Below, piece after piece: positions 39,701 through 51,700 of a DNA stretch of 64,000 nucleotides. The number at the start of each line of letters is the position of its first letter. Position 1 is the stretch's first letter. Location of the stretch: assembly GCA_009760885.1 (NCBI GenBank), contig CM019700.1, forward strand, positions 2,533,405-2,597,404, in the 5' to 3' direction. The notes beneath the pieces were generated by a model. It saw only the letters and a list, made by a program, of their open reading frames with translations, searched no databases and was not told the origin of the DNA. Position numbers and translations under genes: made by a program. The stretch is from Achatina immaculata. Lineage: Eukaryota > Mollusca > Gastropoda > Stylommatophora > Achatinidae.

Positions 39701-42700
39701 TTACTAGTTTGGCCTCTCTTAGCAATGTCCTTTTTAGAGTTTCACATGGTGGACCTCTTTTTTCAAGCTACACAACAATGAGAATAATACAACAAAGAAA
39801 ACACAAGAACAAAACTTACTGCCTGTGGCATCAGGATTCACATTTCCCTTGACAAGATCTCGACAACAGATGAAGAACTCCTTGGCACACAAGTCAGATT
39901 TCAACATTTTCTTAAGATCCTGCGACACTTGGTAGCACAAGGCCAGTGTAGCATTGTTGAGTTTAAACCCCTCCAGACAACAAATGTCTTGTACGTGTTT
40001 CTCTTGGAACAAAAACAGGCAAAATCAAACATGTTGGAGTAAGCACATGAACAGATTGTATTCTGACAGATAACTGGTCATGCCTGGTTAGTTATTAGCA
40101 CATTCCACTTGTATTACATCCTTCCATCTCATATTCAGGCAATATATGAGTTAATCTTCTTATATTATAACTTAAATTGGTGAAACTGGTCCCAGATTAG
40201 GTGACCACATGCAGAAACATCTGTATGATATCACCCAGCATGCCTTGAAACCAATTCCTAATCATTTAAATGGCCCCAACCACAGAGGCAAATCTGATTT
40301 TCTGGTAATGCCATCAAACAATGTCACGCAGATGACAGAAGCTGCCTAGCACTTGAAAACTGCTAAATTCAGGAACATGGTTTGAACTTGCAATCACCTA
40401 ACATTCCCCTCTTCCACAATCATATTCCCTCTGCACTAAGTTTCACTCCTTTCTCACTTCTAACAGATAGTTCAGAACCTACTCACAGCATCAGATTACA
40501 ACATCTCTGTCCCAACTATAATCACCTATTCCACCTTATCCCAGCTAGATTACATCACTCTCTCCTCTTTCCGCAGTTTCCTCCCCTCTTCCCTCTCCCT
40601 TTACATCCTACTTATCACACATCACGAGTCTCCATTTAAACATTCTCTACACTCCACCATGCACACTTCTGAACACAGCCTCTTACAAGTCACAGCTTCC
40701 TACAAGTCACAGCCTCTTACAAGTCACAGCTTCTTACAAGTCACAGCTAAGTGCTCCATTTATTTTATTTTATTCCATTTTTTCAACATCTACTTTTTAC
40801 ATAGCATTCACTGGAATTTATATTTGATCTTCTCTCTCTATTTCTTCATCCATTTTGTATGATTAAGGTTCAAACTAAAATGTCATAACTGTGTGCTTGT
40901 TAATATTCTTATGTTATTATTTTGTTCCTAGTTTATATATTTTGGTGCCAGCTTTGTGTGGCTGCAATGATTATACTTCTCTGCAAGCTCCACCTCATAC
41001 AGGAACTGATGGAAGGATAAAAAATCTGAGCATGTCTATGATTTATTCTGAGAGAAGACAGAGAAGATAATAAGACAGAGAAGACAAAGAACACAAAGAA
41101 GACAGAGAAGACAAAGAAGATAAAGAAGACAGAGAAGATGTAAAAGAAAGAGAAGACAGAAGGTAAAGAAGACAGAGAAGATAAGGAAGACAGAGAAGAC
41201 AGAAAAGAGAGAGAAGACAGAAGATAAAGAAGACAGAGAAAATAAAGAAGATAAAGAAAGCAGAGAAGACAGGGGAGAACAAAGAAGACAGAGAAAATAA
41301 AGAAGACAGAGAAGATAAGAAGACAGAGAAGATAAAGAAGACAGAGAAGACAAAGAAGACATAGAAAACAGAAGACAAAGAAGACAGAGAAGATAAAGAA
41401 GACAGAGAAGACAAAGAACACAAATAATACAAAGAAGACAGAAAAGATAAAGAGGACAGAAGACAGAGAAGATAAAGAAGAGAGAAGATAGAGAAGATAT
41501 AGAAGACAGATAAGAAGACAGAGAAGACAGAGAAGATAAAGAAGAGAGAAGATAGAGAAGATATAGAAGACAGATAAGAAGACAGAGAAGACAGAGAAGA
41601 TAAAGAAGACAGAGAAAAAAGAGAAGACAAAGAGTACAGAGAAGAATATAGAGATGACAGAAAAGATAAAGAAAGCAGAGTAAAAAGAGAAGACAGAGAA
41701 GATAAAGAAGACAAAGAAGACAGAGAAGATAAAGAAGACAAAGAAGACAGAGAAGATAAAGAAGACAAAGAAGACAAAGAAGACAGAGAAGACAAGAAGA
41801 CAAAGAAGACAGAGAAGACAAAGAAGACAAAGAAGACAGAGAGGAAGAGAAAAAGTGTGGACGTAAGAGAGATTTGGCTGAGGCTGTGACAACCTACTGG
41901 ACTCTACGGATCTTTTCCTTTTCCTGACTGTCTTGTCCACACATCCATCCACAGTCTTTGTCTGGATCTCTAAGCCAGCGTTGGTGATGACTGTCAGGCC
42001 TGCATTCTGCATGGTGAGCAACACAAGATGAGAACCACATAATGAACTTAACTGATGTGCATAATCTCTTGTTGACCATTCACATAACAGTTACCCATTT
42101 ACCAGCCATCATATGAACGGGAGACTGAGAGAACAATTAAGGTAGGAGAAGCCAGAGAGGTGGATTTGCTTAGTGATGTTTACTTTTACCTCTAGAACAG
42201 CAGCTACATAAAGAGAAAGAACTGCAGGTCTCTTGTACAAATCCACATAAAGAAAAGGAATTGCTAGTCTCTTGTACAAATCTACATAAAGAGAAAGAAC
42301 TGAAGGTCTCTTGTACAAATCTACATAAAGAGAAAGAACTGAAGGTCTCTTGTACAAATCTACATAAAGAGAAAGAACTGCAGGTCTCTTGTACAAATCT
42401 ACATAAAGAAAAGGAATTGCTAGTCTCTTGTACAAATCTACATAAATTCCTGTGTACAAATCCACATAAAGAAAAGGAATTGCCAGTATCTTATACAAAT
42501 CTACATAAATTCCCTTGTACAAATCCACATAAAGAAAAGGAATTGCCAGTCTTTTGTACAAATTCACATAAATTCCTTTGTACAAATTCACATAAAGAAA
42601 AGGAACTGCCAGTCCCTTGTACAAATTCACATAAATTCCCTTGTAAAATTCACATAAAGAAAAGGAATTGCCAGTCTCTTATACAGATCCACATAAATTA

Positions 42701-45700
42701 CCTTGTACAAATCTATATAAAGAAAAGGAATTGACAGTCCTTTGTAGAAATGAGTCTTAAAACAAGAGATGATAAATAAATGACAGACAGTTTACCAGAA
42801 ATGACATGTACAAAACACCAGTTGGTCTCTGTGTGAGGCTGTAATAAGTGATGGAGATTTCTTTATAAAAGACATTAAAAGGAAGGGAATCTCCAGTCTC
42901 AACAAGAAACAAGAGCACACCTACAAATTCTGAGATCATTCATAGAAGACAGACAACAAAGACTAGAGAAGATAGTGTCTGGCACTGGCTGTAAGCTCTA
43001 GTGAAAACAAGAAATGAACAAGCTCTGCAAGAAATCACATCAGTTCATCAGCAGTGACTGCAATCGTCACTGTGGAATTTATGGAAATAGAAAAAAAAAT
43101 CTGATTTCTTTCTCAAATAAAACAGGAAGTTGAAAGTAACTATCCAGTCTGCTACAGACAAGGTCCCCTGGGTGGTGCAGTGGTTAGCATTCACATCCTT
43201 CACATCCTATAGTATGCTGACTATTTCATCCTATAGTATGCTGATTATTTCATCCTCTAGTATGCTAACTATTTCATCCTATAGTATGCTGACTATTTCA
43301 TCCTCTAGTATGCTGATTATTTCATCCTCTAGTATGCTGACTATTTCATCCTATAGTATGCTGACTATTTCATCCTATAGTATGCTAACTATTTCATCCT
43401 ATAGTATGCTGACTATTTCATCCTATAGTATGCTAACTATTTCATCCTATAGTATGCTAACTATTTCATCCTATAGTATGCTGACTATTTCATCCTATAG
43501 TATGCTGACTATTTCATCCTATAGTATGCTAACTATTTCATCCTATAGTATGCTGACTATTTCATCCTATAGTATGCTAACTATTTCATCCTATAGTATG
43601 CTGACTATTTCATCCTATAGTATGCTGACTATTTCATCCTATAGTATGCTGACTATTTCATCCTATAGTATGCTGACTATTTCATCCTATAGTATGCTGA
43701 TTATTTCATCCTCTGGTATGCTGGGAGTGAAACAAGTCAGTTTGGGAGTGGATCAAGTCAGTTTGGGAGTGGATCATGGCAGCTATTTTGTCAGCCTCTG
43801 AGTGCAATTAGAAAAGCAGCAATATTTCTTTAGCAGACTCCACCACCATGGAGACTATGACAATCCCTGTCCCATTAGCCAGGCTGTGTCTGTTAATATG
43901 GACACTAACTAACATTATATTCCTTAAGTGCCTCAGTGGCATAACAGGGTTGCCATTACTTTTTATCTTATCTTTACCAAAATGTTACATTTAGTGCTGT
44001 CTTATCTTTACTAATGTGTCTCACAGTAATAAAATGACAGGTTATGAAAATCTGATTTTCTGCTGGACTCAGTCCTATCTTCTTCTTCTTCTTTCTCCCT
44101 GGAACTGCAAGCTGCTGGTGTTCTCGCAGCCATCGCAGTCAAGATGCTGAGACACACGATCATGTCAGCTTGGGAGTGGGTCAAGTCAGCTTGAGAGTGG
44201 GTCACATCAGCTTGGGAGTGGGTCAAGTCAGCTTGAGAGTGGGTCAAGTCAGCTTGAGAGTGGGTCACATCAGCTTGGGAGTGGGTAAAGTCAGCTTGGG
44301 AGTGGGTCAAGTCAGCTTGAGAGTGGGTCACATCAGCTTGGGAGTGGGTCAAGTCAGCTTGAGAGTGGGTCAAGTCAGCTTGAGAGTGGGTCACATCAGC
44401 TTGGGAGTGGGTAAAGTCAGCTTGGGAGTGGGTCAAGTCAGCTTGAGAGTGGGTCACATCAGCTTGGGAGTGGGTCAAGTCAGCTTGGGAGTGGGTCAAG
44501 TCAGCTTGGGAGTGGATCAAGCCAGTTAGGAGTGGATCAAGTCAGCTTGGGAGTGGGTCAAGTCAGCTTGGGAGTGGGTCAAGTCAGCTTGAGAGTGGGT
44601 CACATCAGCTTGGGAGTGGGTCAAGTCAGCTTGGGAGTGGGTCAAGTCAGCTTGAGAGTGGGTCACATCAGCTTGGGAGTGGGTCAAGTCAGCTTGAGAG
44701 TGGGTCAAGTCAGCTTGGGAGTGGGTCAAGTCAGCTTGGGAGTGGATCAAGTCAGCCTGGGAGTGGATCATGTCAGCTTGGGAGTGGATCAAGTCAGCCT
44801 TGGAGTGGATCAAGTCAGTTTGGGAGTGGATCAAGGCAGCTTGGGAGTGGATCAAGTCAGTTTGGGAGTGGATCAAGTCAGCTTGGGAGTGGATCAAGTC
44901 AGTTTGGGAGTGGATCATGTCAGCTTGGGAGTGGATCAAGTCAGCTTGGGAGTGGATCAAGCCAGTTTAGGGAGTGGATCAAGGCAGCTTGGGAGTGGAT
45001 CAAGTCAGTTTGGGAGTAGATCAAGTCAGCTTGGGAGTGGATCAAGTCAGCTTGGGAGTAGATCAAGTCAGCTTGGGAGTAGATCAAGTCAGCTTGGGAG
45101 TGGATCAAGTAAGCTTGGGAGTGGATCATAGCAGCTATTTTGTCAGCCTCTGAGTGCAATTAGAAAAGTAACAATACTGCTTTAGCAGACTCCACCACCA
45201 TGGGGACTATGACAATCCCTGTCCCATTAGCCAGGCTGTGTCAGTTACTGGGGCACCAGAGGAGAGGTGGGGCATGGTCTTGGTCCACTTTGGTTAACTC
45301 ACACTTACACTGGCATGTCCGCTTTGGTTAACTAACACTTACACTAGCATGTTGGCTATGGTTAACTAACACTTACACTAGCATGTTGGCTATGGTTAAC
45401 TAACACTTACACTAGCATGTTGGCTATGGGGCGCTGAATGCCAAATCTGAGAGCGTCTTTGTTTCCTCACCCCACCCCCATATGAATCTTATCTTGACAC
45501 GCTAACTAAAAATATGCTTTCAGATTTTCAGCAACAAACACTGAAACTTGAGGCAAACTGAAGCATGTAACAACCAATAACATTCATGGTACAGACAGCT
45601 AAGGGTGTCCAGAAATGGTGGTATACCTGTACAAACCTCAAATATTTTACTGGTGTCCCTGCCGCTACCACATCCACAGCCACGGTCACGGTCTTTGATC

Positions 45701-48700
45701 TGTTGGAACACCTGGAGGAAGATACAAAGAGAACATAATTGATCTTCTTCTTCTTCTTCGTACGCAGACTGGCAATGATGCGTGGTACCCTGATTTTTGC
45801 GATGCTCCTTTTGGCTGGGTACCTCCGACTTCAGCACCTTTCCTTGCTAAGGCAGACTGTGGTCTTGCTCGGACAACATAATGGATGAACAATCATGAAA
45901 CTATTTAATGGATGAACAATCATGAAACTATTTAGATTTATTCACCTAAACAGAGCAGCTAGATGGTGGCTAGTGACAATAAATCTGCTTGACATGGAAC
46001 ACGTTCTGTTGAATTTGCTGACTGTAGACTATTTTTATATCATGAACATTATTAATGTAAAAAAATCAGATATTCAAGGGTAAGTTTTGTTTATATTTCA
46101 GCACTGGATCTACAGTAACCCATTCAAGGGTAAGTTTTGTTTCTGTTTCTGCACTGGATGTACAGTAACCCATCCACAAATAGAGCATTTTTTCTGATAT
46201 TTCATAATATCACAGTCTCCCAGAATATGAGCACAAATTCTGACATTTTTGGCTTGAAAATTCAGAGAGAACAGAAATATGAGGGGTGATAGATAAGTTC
46301 TCTGCATAAGGTACAAATACTTGAAACGCACAGCTGATATTAGATACATTTGTAGATCAGGTTAATGTAAGATTAAACACCAAGTTTCAATAAATTAACT
46401 GCAACCAATTTTTTTTACAGGCTACGGAAGTGGTAAGGGGTGGCCGAAATTGAGAAAATGGATAAAATTTCTCATCAAGCAGCCATTCGCTACCTCTGCA
46501 TCAAGGGCTTATCATCGAAGGAGATCCATGAGGATATGGTAGAGACTCTAGGGGAGAGTGCCCCTTCTTACAGCACAGTAAAGAAATGGGCAGCTCAATT
46601 CAAACATGGAAGGGTGAGTCTGAAAGATGATCCCCGTCCAGGAAGACCAAGAAAGGTAACCACCGATGAAACCACCGGCAAAATCCATAACATGATAATG
46701 GAGGATCAACGACTAACTGAACGGTACATTGCTACTGAGTTGGACATCACCCAGGAATGTGTTCATGCCATTATTCACAATGATCTTCAAATGACAAAGG
46801 TCTCTGCTTGATGGGTCATGAAACTTCTTGGAGCTAATCACAAATGACAGCGTCTCAACATGTCAAGAGACAATCTTGGCCATTTTTCTGCAGATCCTGA
46901 AAAGTTTCTTCAGCAATTTGTGACTATGGATGAGACTTGGGTTCATCATTTTCAACCAGAAACCAAAGAACAGTCAAAGCAGTGGAAACATCATGGATCT
47001 CCACCTCCAAAGAAAGAATGGGTGGTTCTGTCTGCAGGCAAAGTGATGACTTCTATCTTTTGGGATTCAGAAAGTGTGCTATTGGTAGACTATCTTCAAA
47101 AGGGCAGAAGGTCACCGGGGCCTATTACACTAATCTTGTGAAGCAACTGCGGGTCAAATTGAAGGAAAAGGGTCGAAGGAAATTGACGAGAGGAGTCATC
47201 TTTCAGCAAGGCAATGCTCCAGTTCACAAGTTGGCAATGGCAATAGCTACCACTCATGAATGCGGCTTCCAGCTTCTTGAACATCTTCCTTATTTCTCAG
47301 ATTTGACCCCTTTGGACTATTACCTGTTTACCAAACTCAAAAAGGAGCTCAGTGGTTGCAAATTTGCTTCAGATGATGACATCATTCATGCTGTAGACCA
47401 CTTTCTACTGGCACAAGATGGTGACTTTTACAAAGAAGGGATCCATATGCTCCAGGATCGCTGGACTAAGTGCATAAACTTACAAGGGGACTATGTTGAG
47501 AAATAACCCCAAAAAGTTGTTCACATATAACCCATTGTACCTTATGCCGAGAACTTATCAATCAACCCTCGTATGCCAAAATAACAGCTCTCAACACAGA
47601 AGCTTATTTACTGACTAGACTACAATAGTCAATCCATCACTAGACAACAATAGTCTTTCCATCACTAGACAATAATAGTCAGCTTCATCACTAGACAACA
47701 TTAGTCATTCCATCACTAGACAACAATAGTCAGTCCATCACTACACAACACTAGTCAGTCCATCTCTAGACAACAGTAGTTCATCACTAGACAACAGTAG
47801 TCAGTCCATCACTAGACAACAGTAGTCAGTCCATCACTAGACAACAGTAGTCAGTCCATCATTAGACAACAGTGGTCAGTCCATCATCAGACAACAGTAG
47901 TCAGTCCATCACTAGACAACAATAATTTCATCACTAGTCAACAATAGTTCATCATTAAACAACAACAGTCAGTCCATCACTACACAACAGTAGTCAGTCC
48001 ATCACTAGACAACAAGAGTCAGTCCATCACTAGACAACAGTAGTCAATCCATCACTAGACAACAAGAGTCAGTCCATCACTAGACAACAGTAGTCAATCC
48101 ATCACTAGACAAAAGTAGTCAGTCCATCACTAGACACCAATAAGTTCATCACTAGACAGCAGTAGTCAGTCCATCACTAGACAACAATAGTCATTCCATC
48201 ATTAGACAACAGTATTCAGTCCATCACTAGTCAGTCCATCATTAGACAACAGAGTCAGTCCATCACTAGACAACAATAGTCATTCCATCATTAGACAACA
48301 GTATTCAGTCCATCACTAGTCAGTCCATCATTAGACAACAGAGTCAGTCCATCACTAGACAACAATAGTCATTCCATCATTAGACAACAGTATTCAGTCC
48401 ATCACTAGTCAGTCCATCATTAGACAACAGAGTCAGTCCATCACTAGACAACAATAGTCAGTCCATCACTAGACAACAATAGTCAGTCCATCACTAGACA
48501 ACAGTTAGTTCATCACTAGACAACAGGGAGTAAATTCCTCCATTTCAGCACCTGCCGTGTACCTCCTGAGTGAGGCAAACGTGTTGAAAAAATGACTATT
48601 TTTTTATGGTCTAAGACCCAACAACATTCAGTTAATCAATGTAACCAGATCCCATGGACATGCCACAAGAAGACTGAAATTACACAACAATATGATACTC

Positions 48701-51700
48701 ACTGGAAAACTGAAAGGGAAAAAATGAGGGCAGGGAAGCCCAGACAAATGTCTCATTGGCTGATCATGTGGTATGGATAAGGGAAGTAACCAAGGTAATT
48801 TGAAATACTAGAGAATGTGCAGAATGGAGAAGTGTAAATGTCTGCAGGACTGCACAAAATTAGTAATTAACCATCGATCTAACAAGCAGCTGTTCAATCA
48901 GTCTGACAAATGACTGTCTACTCAACTAATCATATAATCTGCCTAGTCAGTCAGTACCACCTGTTCAGTCAATCAAACTAATATCAAACTGCATAGTCAA
49001 TCAACATAATAACAAAATGTATAGTCAATATAACAATATAATATAACAATAATATAACAATAGAAGAAATAGAGGCACTAGAGGAGACAGGAATAAAAAT
49101 AATAACCAAGTTACTGAATGACATTTACAACAGTGGTTATATTCCCAGTGACCTGATTAAATCCACGTTTATAGCACTACCAAAGAAATCAGGTGCAAAG
49201 GAATGTGACGACAACCGGACTATCAGCCTCTCATGTCACATAACGAAGCTACTTCTGAGAATAATTATGAGAAGAACAAAGAAAAAGATAAAAATGGAAA
49301 TAGCAGATGAACAGTTTGGATTTGTTGAAGGAAAGGAACACAATGCCATTTATGCTTTACGAACACTAACAGAAGAGCTTTAGAAGTACAGAAAGATCTC
49401 TACTTAGGCTTTATTGATTACACCAAGGCATTTGACAAGGTGAAACATAATGAAATTATTAAAATGCTTGAAGATATCAGTATAGATGGCAAAGACCTGA
49501 GGATTGTAAAACATCTATACTGGCAGCAAGAAGCAGCAGTTCGAGTTGTAAATAGAATTGGAAAATATCAACCCATAAAACAAGGGGTGCGACAAGGATG
49601 TGTACTATCTCCAGACCTTTTTTCTCTGTATAGTGAGAATATTCTAAGAACAATCATCACAGAACCAGGCATAAAAATTGGAGGATACAATATTAACAAC
49701 CTTCGGTATGCTGACGATACAGTACTGATAGCTGAGAACCAACAAGACCTGCAAAATCTCTTGGATAAAGTTGCCAAAGAAAGTGAACAGAAAGGCCCTA
49801 CTTTGAACATCAAAAAGACAGAGACTATGGTTATATCTAAGAAACAGAATCCACCAACATGCAGTATTAAATTAAACGGAACTATTTTAAAGCAGGTGCA
49901 GAAATTCAAATACCTTGGAGCAGTAATAACTTCAGATGGGAAATGCAGAACAGAAATTAGGAACAGAATAGGCCAAGCAAAGACTGCATTTCAGAGAATG
50001 AGAAACATATTAGCCAACACATCTTTATCAATGAATGTTAGAAAACGAGTCCTAAAATGCTATATTGAACCTATCTTGTTATATGGAAGTGAATTATGGA
50101 CAATAGGCAAGTCTGCACAAAAATCATTGGAAGCAGCAGAAATGTGGTTTATTAGAAGAATGTTGCAAATCCCCTGGACAGCAAAAATAACTAATGAAGA
50201 ATGTATGAGAAAAGCTGGAGAGACAAAAATCCTTGTCAAAAAGATAAGAGAGAGACAATGTACTTTCATAGGACATGCAATGAGAAGAGAGGGCATTGAA
50301 AATATTATAACAACAGGAAAAATAGAAGGAAGAAGATCAAGAGGAAGACCAAGAGAAATGATACTGGACAGTCTGACGGGATGGTGTGAGAGGAGATCAC
50401 CAACTGAACTGATGGTCTGCATGAAGGATCGGGTACTCTGGAGAAGCATAATAGCCAATGCCAGTCGGCATGGCACCTGATGATGATGATGGTAGTCAAT
50501 CAACCTAATAACAAACTGTATAGCCAAGTATAATTTACTTATTTAACTTGTATACTGAAAATATAATGAGGAATGTTGTGATGCCATAACAATTGGAGGT
50601 TATGAAATACCAGAGATTTGATATGCTGATGACACAGTATTACTGTGTACAACACAAAAAGGAATGGAAAAACTAATTATGTCAGTCCGTAAGAACAGTG
50701 AAGAGCAAAACTTCTATCTTAATGCGAAGAAAACTAAATTGATGACAGCTGACAAAACAAACACGGCAGCTGAAATATGTATCAATGAGGAAAAACTGGA
50801 AGAAGTGGAGAGTTTTTAATGTCTTGGATCACTGCTAACTAATAATGGAGATACAATAAGGGAAAATGAAAAGGAGGACATTTATCGCTCTTCAGAAAGT
50901 AAAACAACTAAAGAATCTGTGAAGAGGAACAGACAGAACTACAAAAATAAGATTTTTAAGGGTATGCATCTTTCCCATTGCAACATATGCCTGTGAGACC
51001 TGGACACTTAACAAAACAGCTGAGAAACACGTAAATGCCTTTGAATGTAAATGGAACAGAAGAGTCCTTCAAATATCATGGACACAAAAAAGAACAAATA
51101 TATCTATACTACAAGAACTTAATACTGAAGAAGGCTGGCTAGTAAAGAGGATTAAACAGAGAAAATTTGAATATTTTGGACATATTAAACATTATGATAA
51201 TTTAAAGAAGACCATCTTGGAAGGGTACATAATGGGATAAAAGAGGAAGACCAAGGCAAAGATGGCTGCGAGACATCATTGATAATCTGCAAATGGATGC
51301 ATCAGCAGCAGGGCATCTTGCTCACAACTGAGAGGCCTACAGGAGAGCTGTTAGGGAGGCAAAGTTCCGCAAGGGACATGCAAATAACTGACTGACTGAC
51401 TGACTGACAGCCAAGTATTCTTATAACAAACAGTATAATCTTCATAAACTTCAGTATAAACTTCATAACAAATTGTACCGTCAATCAATCTAACAGTCAT
51501 CATGGCAGTAAATCCAAGTAAAAGTATTAGATGTGTATGAACTGATCCTCCATCTTGTCAATAGATCCATGCAAAATCAGTACCTCCAGTTATTGATTTC
51601 ACATACATGATCTTATAATTCTCCTCTCATCCGGTAAATCCACTCATTTTTATCTACTCAGTTAGCCATTAGTCATGAGTCATGTGAAGTCAATGAATGC

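Noticed and set aside
44011..45159. HSQAD / SLGVGQV repeat proteins
   Set aside because: 21-bp array, open both ways; in the intron between C3 exons 5 and 6.
47590..48530. CRISPR-like direct repeats
   Set aside because: Units are contiguous with no spacers, in animal DNA; an ordinary minisatellite.
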